Positions 34,672 through 43,522 of a stretch of DNA of 64,000 bases are shown piece by piece. The notes beneath the pieces are model-generated. The model was not told the DNA's origin. It saw only the letters and a list, made by a program, of their open reading frames with translations, and did not search any database. The translations under genes and the position numbers were made by a program. The DNA comes from Methylobacterium sp. B4 (GTDB lineage: Bacteria; Pseudomonadota; Alphaproteobacteria; Rhizobiales; Beijerinckiaceae): the NCBI RefSeq assembly GCF_003201865.1, contig NZ_QJJJ01000002.1:348616-412615 (forward strand), given 5' to 3'. Position 1 is the stretch's first letter. Each line of letters begins with the position of its first letter.

Positions 34672-35718
34672 TCAGGCCCGCCAGTCCGGCAGGGCGCCGC
34701 CGCTCTCGCCGAGCCATGCGGGCACCGGCAGGCCGCGCTCGTTCAGGAAGGCGGGGTTGAACAGCTTCGAGGCGTAGCGCGCCGCCCCGTCGCAGAGGAT
34801 GGTCACGACGGTGTGGCCGGGTCCCAGCTCCCGGGCGAGCCGGATCGCGCCCGCCACGTTGATGCCCGACGAGCCGCCGAGCGAGAGGCCCTCCTCGCGC
34901 ATCAGGCGGAAGATGATGTCCAGGGCCTCCGTGTCCGGAATCCTGAACGCGTGATCGGGCGTGAACCCTTCGAGGTTCCGCGTCACCCGGCCCTGGCCGA
35001 TGCCCTCCGTGATCGAGGAGCCCTCGGCCTTGAGCGTGCCGGTGGTGTAGTGGGCGTGCAGCGCCGAGCCTTCGGGGTCGGACAGGGCGATCCGGATGCC
35101 GGCCTTGCGCGCCCGCAGCGCCTCCGCCACCCCGGCGAGCGTGCCGCCGGTGCCCGCGGCGCAGACGAAGCCGTCCACCGCCCCGCCGGTCTGCGCGAAG
35201 ATCTCCGGGCCGGTGCCCTCGATATGCGCCTGCCGGTTGGCAATGTTGTCGAACTGGTCGGCGAAGAAGGCGCCCGCCTCCTCCGTCTGCGCCAGGCGCT
35301 CGGCGAGGCGGCGGGCGGCGTGGACGTAGTTGTTCGGGTTGGCGAAGGGCACGGCGGGCACCTCGACGAGGCGGGCGCCGGCCAGCCGCAGCGTCTCCTT
35401 CTTCTCCGCCGATTGCGTCTCGGGGATCACGATCACCGTGCGGTAGCCGCGCACCGCGGCCACCAGGGCGAGCCCGATGCCGGTATTGCCCGCCGTGCCC
35501 TCGACGATGGTGCCGCCCGGCCGGATCAGCCCGCGTCGCTCGGCGTCCCGTACGATGGAGAGCGCCGCCCGGTCCTTCACCGAGAGGCCGGGATTCAGGA
35601 ACTCGGCCTTGCCGAGGATGGTGCACCCGGTCTCTTCCGAGGCGCGGCGCAGCCGGATCAGGGGCGTGCCGCCGACCGCGGCGAGCACGTCGGGGGAGAC
35701 GGCGGAAGAGGCGGACAT
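34672..35718 (-). CDS. Cysteine synthase A family PLP enzyme
   Basis: A 348-residue fold-type II PLP enzyme. Lys48 in GLSVKDRAAL forms the Schiff base; EGTAGNTGIGLAL is the asparagine loop contacting the substrate carboxylate; CAAGTGGTLAG is the phosphate-binding glycine loop. It makes cysteine from O-acetylserine and sulfide in the cytosol. The extra-long 34-residue stretch after the asparagine loop and the C-terminal LFNPAFLNERGLPVPAW match the rhizobial cysteine synthase subgroup rather than E. coli CysK; cystathionine beta-synthase-like activity cannot be excluded. No cysE neighbour. Confidence 0.88.
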   Translation of the reverse strand: MSASSAVSPDVLAAVGGTPLIRLRRASEETGCTILGKAEFLNPGLSVKDRAALSIVRDAERRGLIRPGGTIVEGTAGNTGIGLALVAAVRGYRTVIVIPETQSAEKKETLRLAGARLVEVPAVPFANPNNYVHAARRLAERLAQTEEAGAFFADQFDNIANRQAHIEGTGPEIFAQTGGAVDGFVCAAGTGGTLAGVAEALRARKAGIRIALSDPEGSALHAHYTTGTLKAEGSSITEGIGQGRVTRNLEGFTPDHAFRIPDTEALDIIFRLMREEGLSLGGSSGINVAGAIRLARELGPGHTVVTILCDGAARYASKLFNPAFLNERGLPVPAWLGESGGALPDWRA

Positions 35719-35787
35719 CGGGGGCGGCGGCCTTGTCGCTGCGCGCCCGCACGGGCGCCGGATCGGGCAGGCTTACCGAGCGCTTTT

Positions 35788-36021
35788 TCAGGAATCCAGG
35801 TAGCCTGCCTCTCGCAGGGCGTCGGCGACCGCAAGAAAGAAGGGATCGTCGGCGGCTTCCGGCTCCGGGGAGACAAACCTTCCCCGATCGAGCGGCGGAT
35901 CGTCCTCGTCGGTAAGGTCGCGGAAGGGCGCGGCCTGGACCGCGTTGCGCAGGGAGGGCGTGGCCGCGCCGAGGCCGAGGAGGCTGGCAGCGGTCATCAG
36001 GGTATCGCTCAAGGAGATCAT
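35788..36021 (-). CDS. Hypothetical 77-residue acidic protein
   Basis: The ATG at 36021 opens a frame beginning MISLSDTLMTAASLLGLGAA, a possible amphipathic or weakly hydrophobic helix, followed by an Asp/Pro-rich stretch (DLTDEDDPPLDRG) and ending FFLAVADALREAGYLDS, which looks like a folded helix. I recognise no family. Composition is protein-like, and the gene is followed in the same direction by the cysteine synthase gene. Confidence 0.5.
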   Translation of the reverse strand: MISLSDTLMTAASLLGLGAATPSLRNAVQAAPFRDLTDEDDPPLDRGRFVSPEPEAADDPFFLAVADALREAGYLDS

Positions 36022-36368
36022 GGCCGTGTCCTGTCTCAAAACGGGACGTCGCGAGCCTGAATGCCTTAACTTAATCTTGACGATATTGCGACCCTGCGGC
36101 CGCCGGGGCGCCGAATCTGACGTTGCCGCCGCATCGACGCAGCGGGCGTGGCGCCGACGCTGCGGTTCAGCTGCGGTTCAAGCGCGGCGGTGGAGAGAAG
36201 AGGCTGTGACCTCCCCGCATCGATTTTTGGCCTGCCGGGCCGCGCCGGCGCCGCAATCGCGGGGGATGAGCACTTCGTCAAGCTTCCCCGGCTAGACCTG
36301 CCTGAACCGGCGGTTCCGCCGCTCTGCCCGCCTGCCTTCCCTCGTCCCCTCAGTCGCGAAGCGAACCC
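36022..36368. other. Intergenic region with an 11-bp tandem repeat
   Basis: No gene is supported here. Base composition drops at 36060-36090 (CTTAACTTAATCTTGACG), the best promoter candidate of the stretch, though no matched -10 is clear. GCTGCGGTTCA occurs twice back to back at 36159-36169 and 36170-36180, a spacing suited to a regulator binding one face of the helix. Confidence 0.5.
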
Positions 36369-36446
36369 ATGACGGTCCTCGTCCTCATCGCCTGCAACCT
36401 GCTGCTGGCCGGCCTGTTCTCCCTGGTCGCCGTCGCCCTCGACTGA
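36369..36446 (+). CDS. 25-residue small membrane protein
   Basis: ATG at 36369 starts a 25-codon frame (MTVLVLIACNLLLAGLFSLV then AVALD and stop) that is one transmembrane helix with an acidic C-terminus. A strong 15-bp stem hairpin begins 35 bases after the stop, supporting a real short transcript. The ribosome-binding site is weak. The family is unknown; many Methylobacterium-type genomes have such single-helix proteins, and function cannot be assigned. Confidence 0.5.
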   Translation: MTVLVLIACNLLLAGLFSLVAVALD

Positions 36447-36481
36447 GCGATCCGCGCCGCCGATTCACGCGCCATCGAAAC

Positions 36482-36517
36482 GAAGACCCCGGCCGCTGCG
36501 AGGCGGCCGGGGTCTTC
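36482..36517 (+). terminator. Strong hairpin terminator after the 25-residue gene
   Basis: GAAGACCCCGGCCGC (36482-36496) pairs perfectly with GCGGCCGGGGTCTTC (36503-36517) around a six-base loop. The A-rich left flank (CGAAACGAAG) gives a short U run for transcripts coming from the right, so it may end both this transcript and the NepR-like gene. Confidence 0.8.
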
Positions 36518-36557
36518 CGTCGTCTACGCCTGCGTTGTCGAGACCCTGAGCGGGCGT

Positions 36558-36734
36558 TCACCCCCGGGGCTTGCCCAGGCTGGCGATGAGCGCTTCGAGG
36601 CGCTCGCCCACCGGCTCGGTCAGGCAGTCGGCGAAGTGGCTGCGCAGGTTCTTGCCGAGATGGCGCCGCACGCTGGGGCTCAGCGATGCGGCCTTCTCCG
36701 CCGTCGGTTTGGTCTCGGTGGCCGGCTTCGTCAC
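36558..36734 (-). CDS. NepR-like anti-sigma factor candidate
   Basis: A 58-residue protein starting at GTG behind GGGAG. The C-terminal part follows the NepR pattern: LSPSVRRHLGKNLRSHF then a gap and EPVGERLEALIASLGKP, comparable to the two helices of NepR that clasp the EcfG sigma factor in the alphaproteobacterial general stress response. NepR is normally encoded with phyR and ecfG; neither is adjacent here. A PAS-containing hybrid kinase gene diverges from it. If correct, it is an orphan or paralogous NepR. Similarity was judged by eye on about 40 residues. Confidence 0.55.
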   Translation of the reverse strand: MTKPATETKPTAEKAASLSPSVRRHLGKNLRSHFADCLTEPVGERLEALIASLGKPRG

Positions 36735-37063
36735 GGGGCGTCTCCCGTCCGGCGCCGAGGGGCCTGATCCGCCTCCGCTCCACCGAGCGGCACGAACCAT
36801 CCAGGACCCGCGCGGCGCTTGAGCGAGGTCGATCTCCGCGCGGGGACGCGGACATCGTGCGAGGGACGATCCTGGGCCCGGGAGGGTTAAGGCGAGTTTT
36901 ATCGGGATCGGAAATCCGTCGTTAATCCTCCCGGCGCGGCGGCTTCGAGAGCCGACGACGGACGCGGGGCGGTGGGATACCGGTGCGGCGTGGGGCGTTT
37001 GCTCATGCGACCGGGCTGCCCGCGGAGACCTCACTTTTGCCGAATCAGCGGCTACACGGAGCT
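36735..37063. other. Divergent promoter region with long inverted repeat
   Basis: The 329 bases between the NepR-like gene and the hybrid kinase hold no supported gene. GGGAGGGTTAA (36880-36890) and TTAATCCTCCC (36922-36932) form an inverted repeat with one mismatch around a 31-base AT-richer core, a plausible shared operator. I see no GGAAC-N16/17-CGTT site of the EcfG type. Confidence 0.45.
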
Positions 37064-39382
37064 ATGCCCGCGCCGCGTGACCTTGGCCATGTGCTTGAGA
37101 GCGCCGTCGATTTCGCCGTCATCGTGACCGATCGCAACGGCGCTATCACCGATTGGAACGCGGGGGCGCAGACCATCTTCGGCTGGCACCGCGACGAGAT
37201 CCTCGGCACCCCCTGCGACCGTCTCTTCACGCCCGAGGACCGGGAGGCCGACCGCATTCGCGACGAGATGCGTCTGGCGCTGGCCGAGGGCCGGGCGATC
37301 GACGAGCGCTGGCATCTGCGCCGCGACGGGAGCCGGTTCTGGGGCTCGGGCGAGTTGATGCCCCTGCGCGGCGAGGCCGGGAGCCATCAGGGCTTCGTCA
37401 AGATCCTCCGCGACCGCACGCGCCAGCGGGAGGCAGGCGCCCGCCTGCGCGAAAGCCGGGACCGTTTCAAGTTCCTTCTGGAGACGGTCGAGACGGCCTT
37501 CGCCATCGTGGAGGTGAAGTTCGACGCCGAGGACCGGCCGGTGGATTACCGCTTCCTCGAGGCCAACCCCGCCTTCGAGCGGCAGGCCGGCGTCAATCTG
37601 CGCGGAAAATGGGTGACCGAGTTCGCGCCGGACCTGGAAGCCTTCTGGTTCGAGACCTACGGCCGGGTCGCCTGGACCGGGGAGCCGGCCAATTTCGAGA
37701 GCTACGCCAGCGCCTTCGAGCGCTGGTTCGACGTGCGCGCCATCCGGGTCGGCGAGCCGAGCGAGCGGCAGATCGCCATCTTCTTCAACGACGTGACCGC
37801 CCGCAAGCGTGCCGAGGAGGAACTGCGCCGGCTCAACGACACGCTGGAGCAGCAGGTCCAGGAACGGACGCTGGAGCTGAACACCCTGTGGGACACCTCG
37901 CCCGATCTCCTCCTGGTGATCGATTTTTCGGGCGTGTTCCGGCGCGTGAACCCGGCCTGGACGAAGATGCTCGGCTACCCTCCGGAGGAGCTTGTCGGCC
38001 GTCACGTCAACGCGTTCGTGGTGCCCGACGATCACGACGAGACCGTCGATGCCTATCACGAGGCGGCGGAAGGGGGCTCGCCCCGGATCGTCAACCGTTA
38101 CCGCCACCGGGACGGCTCCGTGCGCTGGATCTCCTGGGTGGCCGCCCCGGCGGGCGACGTCACCTACGCGATCGGGCGTGACATCACCGCCGAGAAGGCC
38201 CAGGCCGAGGCGCTCGCCCAGGCCGAGGAGGCCCTGCGCCAGTCGCAGAAGATGGAGGCGGTCGGCCAGCTGACCGGGGGCCTCGCGCACGACTTCAACA
38301 ACCTGCTCGCCGGCATTTCCGGCTCGCTGGAACTGATGCAGGCGCGGATGAGCCAGGGCCGCTACGGCGACCTCGAACGCTACATGGCGGTGGCGCAGGG
38401 GGCGGCCAAGCGCGCCGCCGCGCTGACCCACCGCCTGCTCGCCTTCTCCCGCCGCCAGACCCTCACGCCCAAGCCCACCAACGTGAACGCGCTCATCGGC
38501 GGGATGGAGGAACTGATCCGGCGCACGATCGGGCCGGAAATCTCCCTGGAGGTGGTCGGGGCCGCCGGCCTGTGGCCCGCGCTGATCGACCCGGGCCAGC
38601 TCGAGAACGCGCTGCTGAACCTGTGCATCAACGCCCGCGATGCCATGCCCAGGGGCGGGCGCATCACCATCGAGACCGCCAACAAGTGGCTCGATCGGCC
38701 CGCCGCCATCAAGCACGAGGTGCCCGAGGGGCAGTACCTCTCGCTCTGCGTGACGGATACGGGCACGGGCATGCCGCCCGAGGTGATCGCGCGGGTGTTC
38801 GAGCCCTTCTTCACCACCAAGCCCATCGGTCAGGGCACGGGGCTGGGCCTGTCGATGATCCACGGATTCGCGCAGCAATCGGGCGGGCAGGTGCGGATCT
38901 ACTCGGAGGTCGGCCAGGGCACCACCGTGTGCCTCTACATGCCGCGCCATTACGGCGAGGCCGACGGCGACGACCTCGCCCTGAAGCTCACGGAGGTCGC
39001 GCGGGCCGAACAGGGCGAGACGGTGCTGATCGTCGACGACGAGCCCTCCGTGCGCATGCTGGTGACGGAGGTTCTGGAAGACCTCGGCTACAGCGCGATC
39101 GAGGCCGCCGACAGCGGGGCGGGCCTGAAGATCCTGCAATCGGACGTGCGCATCGACCTGCTCGTCACCGATGTCGGCCTGCCTGGGGGCATGAACGGGC
39201 GTCAGATGGCGGATGCCGGGCGCGAGCGGCGCCCGGGCCTGAAGGTCCTGTTCGTCACGGGCTATGCCGAGAACAGCGTCATCGGCAACGGCCACCTGGA
39301 GCCCGGGATGATGGTGCTGGCCAAGCCCTTCCCGATGGAAGCGCTCGCGGCGCGGATCAAGGATCTCACCAACGAGCGCTGA
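37064..39382 (+). CDS. PAS-domain hybrid histidine kinase
   Basis: A 772-residue cytoplasmic kinase without transmembrane segments. A PAS/PAC domain comes first (FAVIVTDRNGAITDWNAGAQ), then a second PAS-like domain, then a third PAS (DLLLVIDFSGVFRRVNPAW). The HisKA domain has His409 in GGLAHDFNNLLA; the ATPase has LCINARDAMPRGG and GQGTGLGLSM. A C-terminal receiver carries Asp703 in LVTDVGLPGG. ATG 37064 has ACGGAG just upstream; a GTG 81 bases earlier is possible. Soluble PAS sensing of light, redox or small ligands is likely; the partner regulator is not encoded nearby. Confidence 0.9.
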   Translation: MPAPRDLGHVLESAVDFAVIVTDRNGAITDWNAGAQTIFGWHRDEILGTPCDRLFTPEDREADRIRDEMRLALAEGRAIDERWHLRRDGSRFWGSGELMPLRGEAGSHQGFVKILRDRTRQREAGARLRESRDRFKFLLETVETAFAIVEVKFDAEDRPVDYRFLEANPAFERQAGVNLRGKWVTEFAPDLEAFWFETYGRVAWTGEPANFESYASAFERWFDVRAIRVGEPSERQIAIFFNDVTARKRAEEELRRLNDTLEQQVQERTLELNTLWDTSPDLLLVIDFSGVFRRVNPAWTKMLGYPPEELVGRHVNAFVVPDDHDETVDAYHEAAEGGSPRIVNRYRHRDGSVRWISWVAAPAGDVTYAIGRDITAEKAQAEALAQAEEALRQSQKMEAVGQLTGGLAHDFNNLLAGISGSLELMQARMSQGRYGDLERYMAVAQGAAKRAAALTHRLLAFSRRQTLTPKPTNVNALIGGMEELIRRTIGPEISLEVVGAAGLWPALIDPGQLENALLNLCINARDAMPRGGRITIETANKWLDRPAAIKHEVPEGQYLSLCVTDTGTGMPPEVIARVFEPFFTTKPIGQGTGLGLSMIHGFAQQSGGQVRIYSEVGQGTTVCLYMPRHYGEADGDDLALKLTEVARAEQGETVLIVDDEPSVRMLVTEVLEDLGYSAIEAADSGAGLKILQSDVRIDLLVTDVGLPGGMNGRQMADAGRERRPGLKVLFVTGYAENSVIGNGHLEPGMMVLAKPFPMEALAARIKDLTNER

Positions 39383-39391
39383 GCCGTCTCG

Positions 39392-41527
39392 TCAGAACGA
39401 GGCCCGCACGCCTCCGAACACGCTGCGGCCGCTGCCCGGGAAGAAGGCCACCGGCCCGCCCGCCACGGTCGCGGCATTGGTCACCACCGCGATGTCGGAG
39501 ACGAAGCGCTCGTCCGTGAGGTTGCGCGCATCCATGAACAGCGAGACGCCGTTGGCGAAGTCGATTCCCGCCTGGACGCCGATGAGCGCGTAGCCCGGCA
39601 CCTTCAGGGTGTTGGCGTGATCGGCGAAGGCGCCCTGCGGCACCCAATCGAGCGCGGGTGCGACATGGAAGCCGCTCGGGTGCCGGTAGCTCAGCACCGT
39701 ACGCAGCAGGTCCCGCGGCACGCCCGCAATGCGGTTGTTGCCGAAGACCGGGTCGCCCACGAAGCGGAAATCGTTGTGGGTCCAGATCTGCGTCAGCGCG
39801 AGCCGGTCGCCGCGGCCGGTCAGGTCCTCGGCGAGGTCGAGCGTCACCGCGGCTTCGACGCCCTGGTGGCGGGTACGCGGGGCGTTGAAGGTCGCTGCCG
39901 GGATGTTCAGGCCCGGATTGGGCGTGAAGTTGATCAGCGCGTCGCGCACCTCCGCCCGGTAGAGCGTCACGTCCCAGGCCAGCCGGTCGATCCGCCCGCG
40001 CGAGCCCGCTTCGTAGGTCCAGGCACGCTGGGCCGCCAGCGGCACGAAGGTGGTGCCGAGCGTGTTCGTCTGCGCAAGGTCGGAGAAGTCGGGCACGTCG
40101 CGCGAGCGGGTGACGTCGGCGAAGACCTGGATCTCCGGCAGCGGCTGCCACAGCAGGCCGAGCTTCGGGTTGACGCCCTCATAGGTCACGTTGGCAAAGC
40201 GCGCGGTGGGGCTTGCCGGCAGGCCGCCCCTGTTGCTGAACGTGCGGTTGGAGGAGAACAGTTTGGCCCCGGTCATCAGCGCCATGTCGGGCCGGAACTA
40301 GAACCGGTTCTCGGCATAGGCCTCGTAGTTCGAGGCGCTCTGGCGCGCATTCAGCGTCTGCGCGCCGCGAAGCCCCGCCACGTTCACGAATTGCCGCGCC
40401 TCGTTGATGCCGGCAAAGGCCCGCAGGCCGAGGATCAGGTCGTTGCGGTATCCGCCGAGATCGAATGTCCCGGCCCAGCGCGGGGCGACGCCGTAGGTCC
40501 AGCCGTCCTGGTCGATCACCTGGAAGATCGGGTGGTAGAGGTTCTTGTGGATCGCCCAGGAATCGATGTCGAGGCGTCCCACCTCCAGCGCGAACGAGGT
40601 GCGGTTGGCGATCCGCTCCGTCGTCACCTTGCGCGACTGGTTGCCGGTGATCGCCGCCGGGTTGGCGATGCGGGGATTGTTCAGCGCGTCGATCAGCGAA
40701 AGCGACCCGGGCAGCTTCTGGTCCGTGTCGTAGAAGCCGAGATAGAACCGCGTCTCGACGCCGGGCGCGAGTTGATAGCCGAGATTGGCGTTGACGTTGC
40801 GCGTGCGCTGGGTCTCGTGATCGCGGAATCCGTCGGAATTGGTCGCGGTGCCCGAAATCAGGAAGTCGGCCGGTCCTGAGATCCGCGAGAGTTGGAAGTG
40901 CTCCCGGATCGTGTTGAAGCTGCCGCCGTCGATCCGCACGACGTTCGGGCTGAACGCGGTGTAGGCGGTCGGCGTCACGAAGTTGACCGCGCCGCCGAGC
41001 GTTGTGGCGCCGAAGGTCAGCGCGTTGCCGCCCTTGTAGACCTCGACGGAGCGGAGCGAGAGCGGATCGATCTGGTAGAAGTCGCCGCTGCCGTCGGCGA
41101 GGTTGAGCGGGATGCCGTCCTGCAACAGCTCGATGCCCCGCACGTGGAAGCCGCGGGCGATGCCGGAGCCGCGGATCGAGAGGCGCATCTCCTGGCCGTA
41201 GCGCTCCTGCACGAACACGCCGGGCACGTCTTTCAGCACGTCGCGCACGGTGTTGGCGTAGCGGTCGCGGAAATCCGCGGCGTCCACGAAGGCGACCGAG
41301 CCGACGGTGGCGTTCACCGCCGCCCGCTGCGCGGCCACGCTCGGAACGGTGAGCGAGCCGACCGCCTCGCCAGAAGCGGGGGAGCGGCCGGAGCCGGAGA
41401 CGCTGATCTCGGACAGGGTGGCCGCGCTCTCGGCCTGAGCGAGCGCGGGGGCGGACAGGGTCAGGGTGGAGGCGAGCAGGCTCGCGGACAGGGCGGCGCG
41501 CGGCACGGCCCGTTGAGGGGAAGGCAT
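39392..41527 (-). pseudogene. TonB-dependent receptor interrupted by an amber codon
   Basis: Signal peptide (LSASLLASTLTLSAPALAQA), plug domain (VRDVLKDVPGVFVQERYG, RGFHVRGIELLQDGIPLNLA) and a beta barrel ending in the terminal Phe typical of outer-membrane proteins. After 409 codons (YAENRF) a TAG at 40298-40300 stops translation; the very same frame goes on with FRPDMALMTGAK for another 301 codons to a natural end. One base change from TGG or TAC would explain it. Neighbouring copper genes suggest a copper- or metal-uptake receptor (OprC-like), but substrate is inferred. A single-site sequencing error would also produce this picture. Confidence 0.85.
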
Positions 41528-41570
41528 GGCGAAGGGTCCGTTGTCTGAAGGATCGGGGGAGGGCGATCGA

Positions 41571-41960
41571 TCAGACGACGGGCGGGGCGCGTGCACTGGC
41601 GCGGATGCCGGGCGGCGCGCGCGGGGCGGCGACGATTTCGGGCCGCCACGCGACCCGGACCATCCGCTCCCGCGGCCACGCGACGAGGGCGTGGGCGGCC
41701 TCGGGAACGTCGAGGCTCGGAAGGACGTGCGCGGCCTGGCAGCAGGGCAGGTGGCCGTGCGCCGGGTGCGGCGCGGAGGGGTCGCCGGCCTTCGCGTCGG
41801 GCGCGCAGAGGACGTGGACGAGGGCCCGGTCGGGGCCGAGGCTTCCGGCGAGCGCGGCGGCGCCGAGTACGACCTGCAGGGCGAGCGCGTACAGCACGGC
41901 CACGGCGATGACCGCGCGGCAAGCGGACCATCCCGGCAAGCGCCCACGCATGTCCGCCAC
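41571..41960 (-). CDS. DUF2946 family protein
   Basis: A 129-residue protein with one N-terminal transmembrane segment (VIAVAVLYALALQVVLGAA) and a short Cys/His-rich region, VLCAPD then HPAHGHLPCCQAAH, typical of DUF2946 proteins, which sit in copper- or TonB-receptor gene clusters. It lies 43 bases before the receptor pseudogene in the same direction. A metal-binding periplasmic role is inferred from the Cys and His residues and the neighbourhood. Confidence 0.75.
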   Translation of the reverse strand: MADMRGRLPGWSACRAVIAVAVLYALALQVVLGAAALAGSLGPDRALVHVLCAPDAKAGDPSAPHPAHGHLPCCQAAHVLPSLDVPEAAHALVAWPRERMVRVAWRPEIVAAPRAPPGIRASARAPPVV

Positions 41961-42107
41961 CTACGGCTCAGCTTGGCGGGCCGTCAATAAGACGTGACAT
42001 CGGGGACGGCGCTTTTTCCCGAACCGAGGCCCGCGGGTTCGGACGATGCGAAAGCCTCTTCCGGCAGGCTCGCGATCCCGAGCGGCTTCGCCCCACGGCT
42101 CGACGCC

Positions 42108-42206
42108 TCCCCGTCATGGCGAGGCGAAGCCCTCCAGCGCTCCGCATCATCCGGAAGGGTCGCGCGCCTGGATCGCTTCGCTCACGCTCGCGATGACGGG
42201 GAGGGA
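42108..42206. repeat. Intergenic palindromic repeat element
   Basis: Left arm 42108-42132 begins CCTCCCCGTCATGGCGAG and right arm 42177-42206 is its imperfect complement, ending CGATGACGGGGAGG; GCTTCG/CGAAGC pairs close the inner end and about 44 bases lie between. The GTCAT..GCGAG..CGAAGC motif is like the short dispersed palindromes common between genes in Rhizobiales. It lies between the SCO and DUF2946 genes and may act as a bidirectional hairpin. Confidence 0.65.
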
Positions 42207-42233
42207 GCCCGAGCCGACCGGGCGCGACGGCCG

Positions 42234-42869
42234 TCAGGTGCTGCGGCCGTCGGAGACCAGCTTGCGGAGTTGCTTGAGGGCGAGCGGGTGGCCCGCGCTC
42301 AGGTCGAGCGGTCCGGCGAAGCCCCCGTCGCGGTCCATCATGTAGACCATGAGCGTGTGCTCCAGGGTGTAGTCGCCGCCCGGCAGCGGCACCCGCTTCA
42401 CGAAGGCGCGGTAGTCGCGGATCACCGCGTCGATCGCCTCCTTCGTGCCCGTGAGCCCGGTGATCCGCTCGCTGAACGAGGCCATGTACTCGCGCATCAC
42501 GGCCGCCGTGTCCCGCTCGGGGTCCAGGGTGATGTAGTAGGCTTGGATCTCGCCCCCCTGCGCCCCGAATTCGTCGAGCAGGGTGCCGAGGTCGGCCAGC
42601 GTCGTCGGGCAGACGTTCGGGCACTGGGTGAAGCCGAAGAAGACGAGGAAGGGCTTGCCCTTCAGCGCCCGCGAATCGACCGTGCCGCCCTTCGAGGATT
42701 CGAGCCGGAACGGGCCGCCCACCACCGACATCGCCGGCGGCCGCTCGCCCCGCGGCAGGAAGGCGACCGTCGCGCCCACGATGCCGACCAGCGCCAGCGC
42801 GAAGGCGACGAGGATCAGGGTGCCCCCCCGCTGCGCGGCGGGGGCGGGCGGCCGGGGTTCAGTGGCCAT
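42234..42869 (-). CDS. SCO1/SenC copper chaperone
   Basis: A 211-residue membrane-anchored thioredoxin-like protein. One N-terminal helix (LILVAFALALVGIVGATVAF) is followed by the copper site: Cys83 and Cys87 in TQCPNVCPTT and His171 in LEHTLMVYMMD. SCO proteins load or reduce the CuA centre of cytochrome c oxidase. Its ATG lies inside the end of the preceding PCuAC gene (11-base overlap), so the two copper chaperones are made together. Last gene of the copper operon. Confidence 0.93.
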   Translation of the reverse strand: MATEPRPPAPAAQRGGTLILVAFALALVGIVGATVAFLPRGERPPAMSVVGGPFRLESSKGGTVDSRALKGKPFLVFFGFTQCPNVCPTTLADLGTLLDEFGAQGGEIQAYYITLDPERDTAAVMREYMASFSERITGLTGTKEAIDAVIRDYRAFVKRVPLPGGDYTLEHTLMVYMMDRDGGFAGPLDLSAGHPLALKQLRKLVSDGRST

Positions 42870-43389
42870 GGTCGTGCCCCGAATGGTCGTGCCCGGAAGC
42901 TTTCTCCTTACCCGGCCCCTTGCCCGGCTCCTTGGCCGCCAGGCTCTCGACGGCGAACTCCACGGGGACGGCGCCGGCCCGCTCGAAGGTCAGCGTGCCC
43001 TTCACCCGCTCGCCCTGCTTGAGCGGCCGCTTGAGGTCCATGAACATCAGGTGGTGGCCGCTGGGGGCGAGCGTCACGGTCTTGCCGGGCGCGACCTCGA
43101 GGCCGTTGGGCAGCGGCGCCATCTTCATCACGCCGCCCTCCATCGACATGGTGTGCAGTTCGGTCCGGCCGGCCGCCTCGATCGAACCGCCGGTCAGGCG
43201 GTCGGGATCGCTGCCCGTATTCGTGACCGTGACGTAGCCCCCGGCGACCTTCGCCCCGCCGGGCGTGGCGCGCGACCAGGGGTGGCCGAGCTTGAGCGGG
43301 CCGGCGCTGTAGTCGTGGGCTTTGGCCGGACCGGCCGCGGCGAGGCCGAGGGCCAGCAGGAGGGCGGCAGGAAGAGCGATGGAGCGCAT
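42859..43389 (-). CDS. PCuAC copper chaperone with His-rich tail
   Basis: A 176-residue periplasmic protein: signal peptide, then a PCuAC (DUF461) domain. The copper ligands are visible as the H(M)X10MX21HXM pattern: TELHTMSMEGGVMKM, then SGHHLMFMDLKRPL. The C-terminal tail is GHDHSGHDHGH, an added histidine-rich metal-binding extension. PCuAC delivers Cu(I) to SCO or directly to oxidase, and SCO is encoded next with overlapping codons. The domain is very similar to the C-terminal domain of the fusion protein upstream, suggesting duplication. Confidence 0.93.
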   Translation of the reverse strand: MRSIALPAALLLALGLAAAGPAKAHDYSAGPLKLGHPWSRATPGGAKVAGGYVTVTNTGSDPDRLTGGSIEAAGRTELHTMSMEGGVMKMAPLPNGLEVAPGKTVTLAPSGHHLMFMDLKRPLKQGERVKGTLTFERAGAVPVEFAVESLAAKEPGKGPGKEKASGHDHSGHDHGH

Positions 43390-43522
43390 GATCGTGTCTC
43401 CGCACGAACGAGGATGGGGCAGGGCGCCCGCGGCGCCGGGATCGGGTGCGCGCCGGCCCCGCAGGGCGGCGCCGGCGTGCGGCGGCGGAGTGCCCGGAGC
43501 GGACGCTCCGCCGCGGGGCTCG

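Noticed and set aside
42019..42042. CCGAACC/GGTTCGG hairpin as terminator of the copper operon
   Set aside because: Stem of seven only, and in the operon's direction it is followed by an A run, not a U run.
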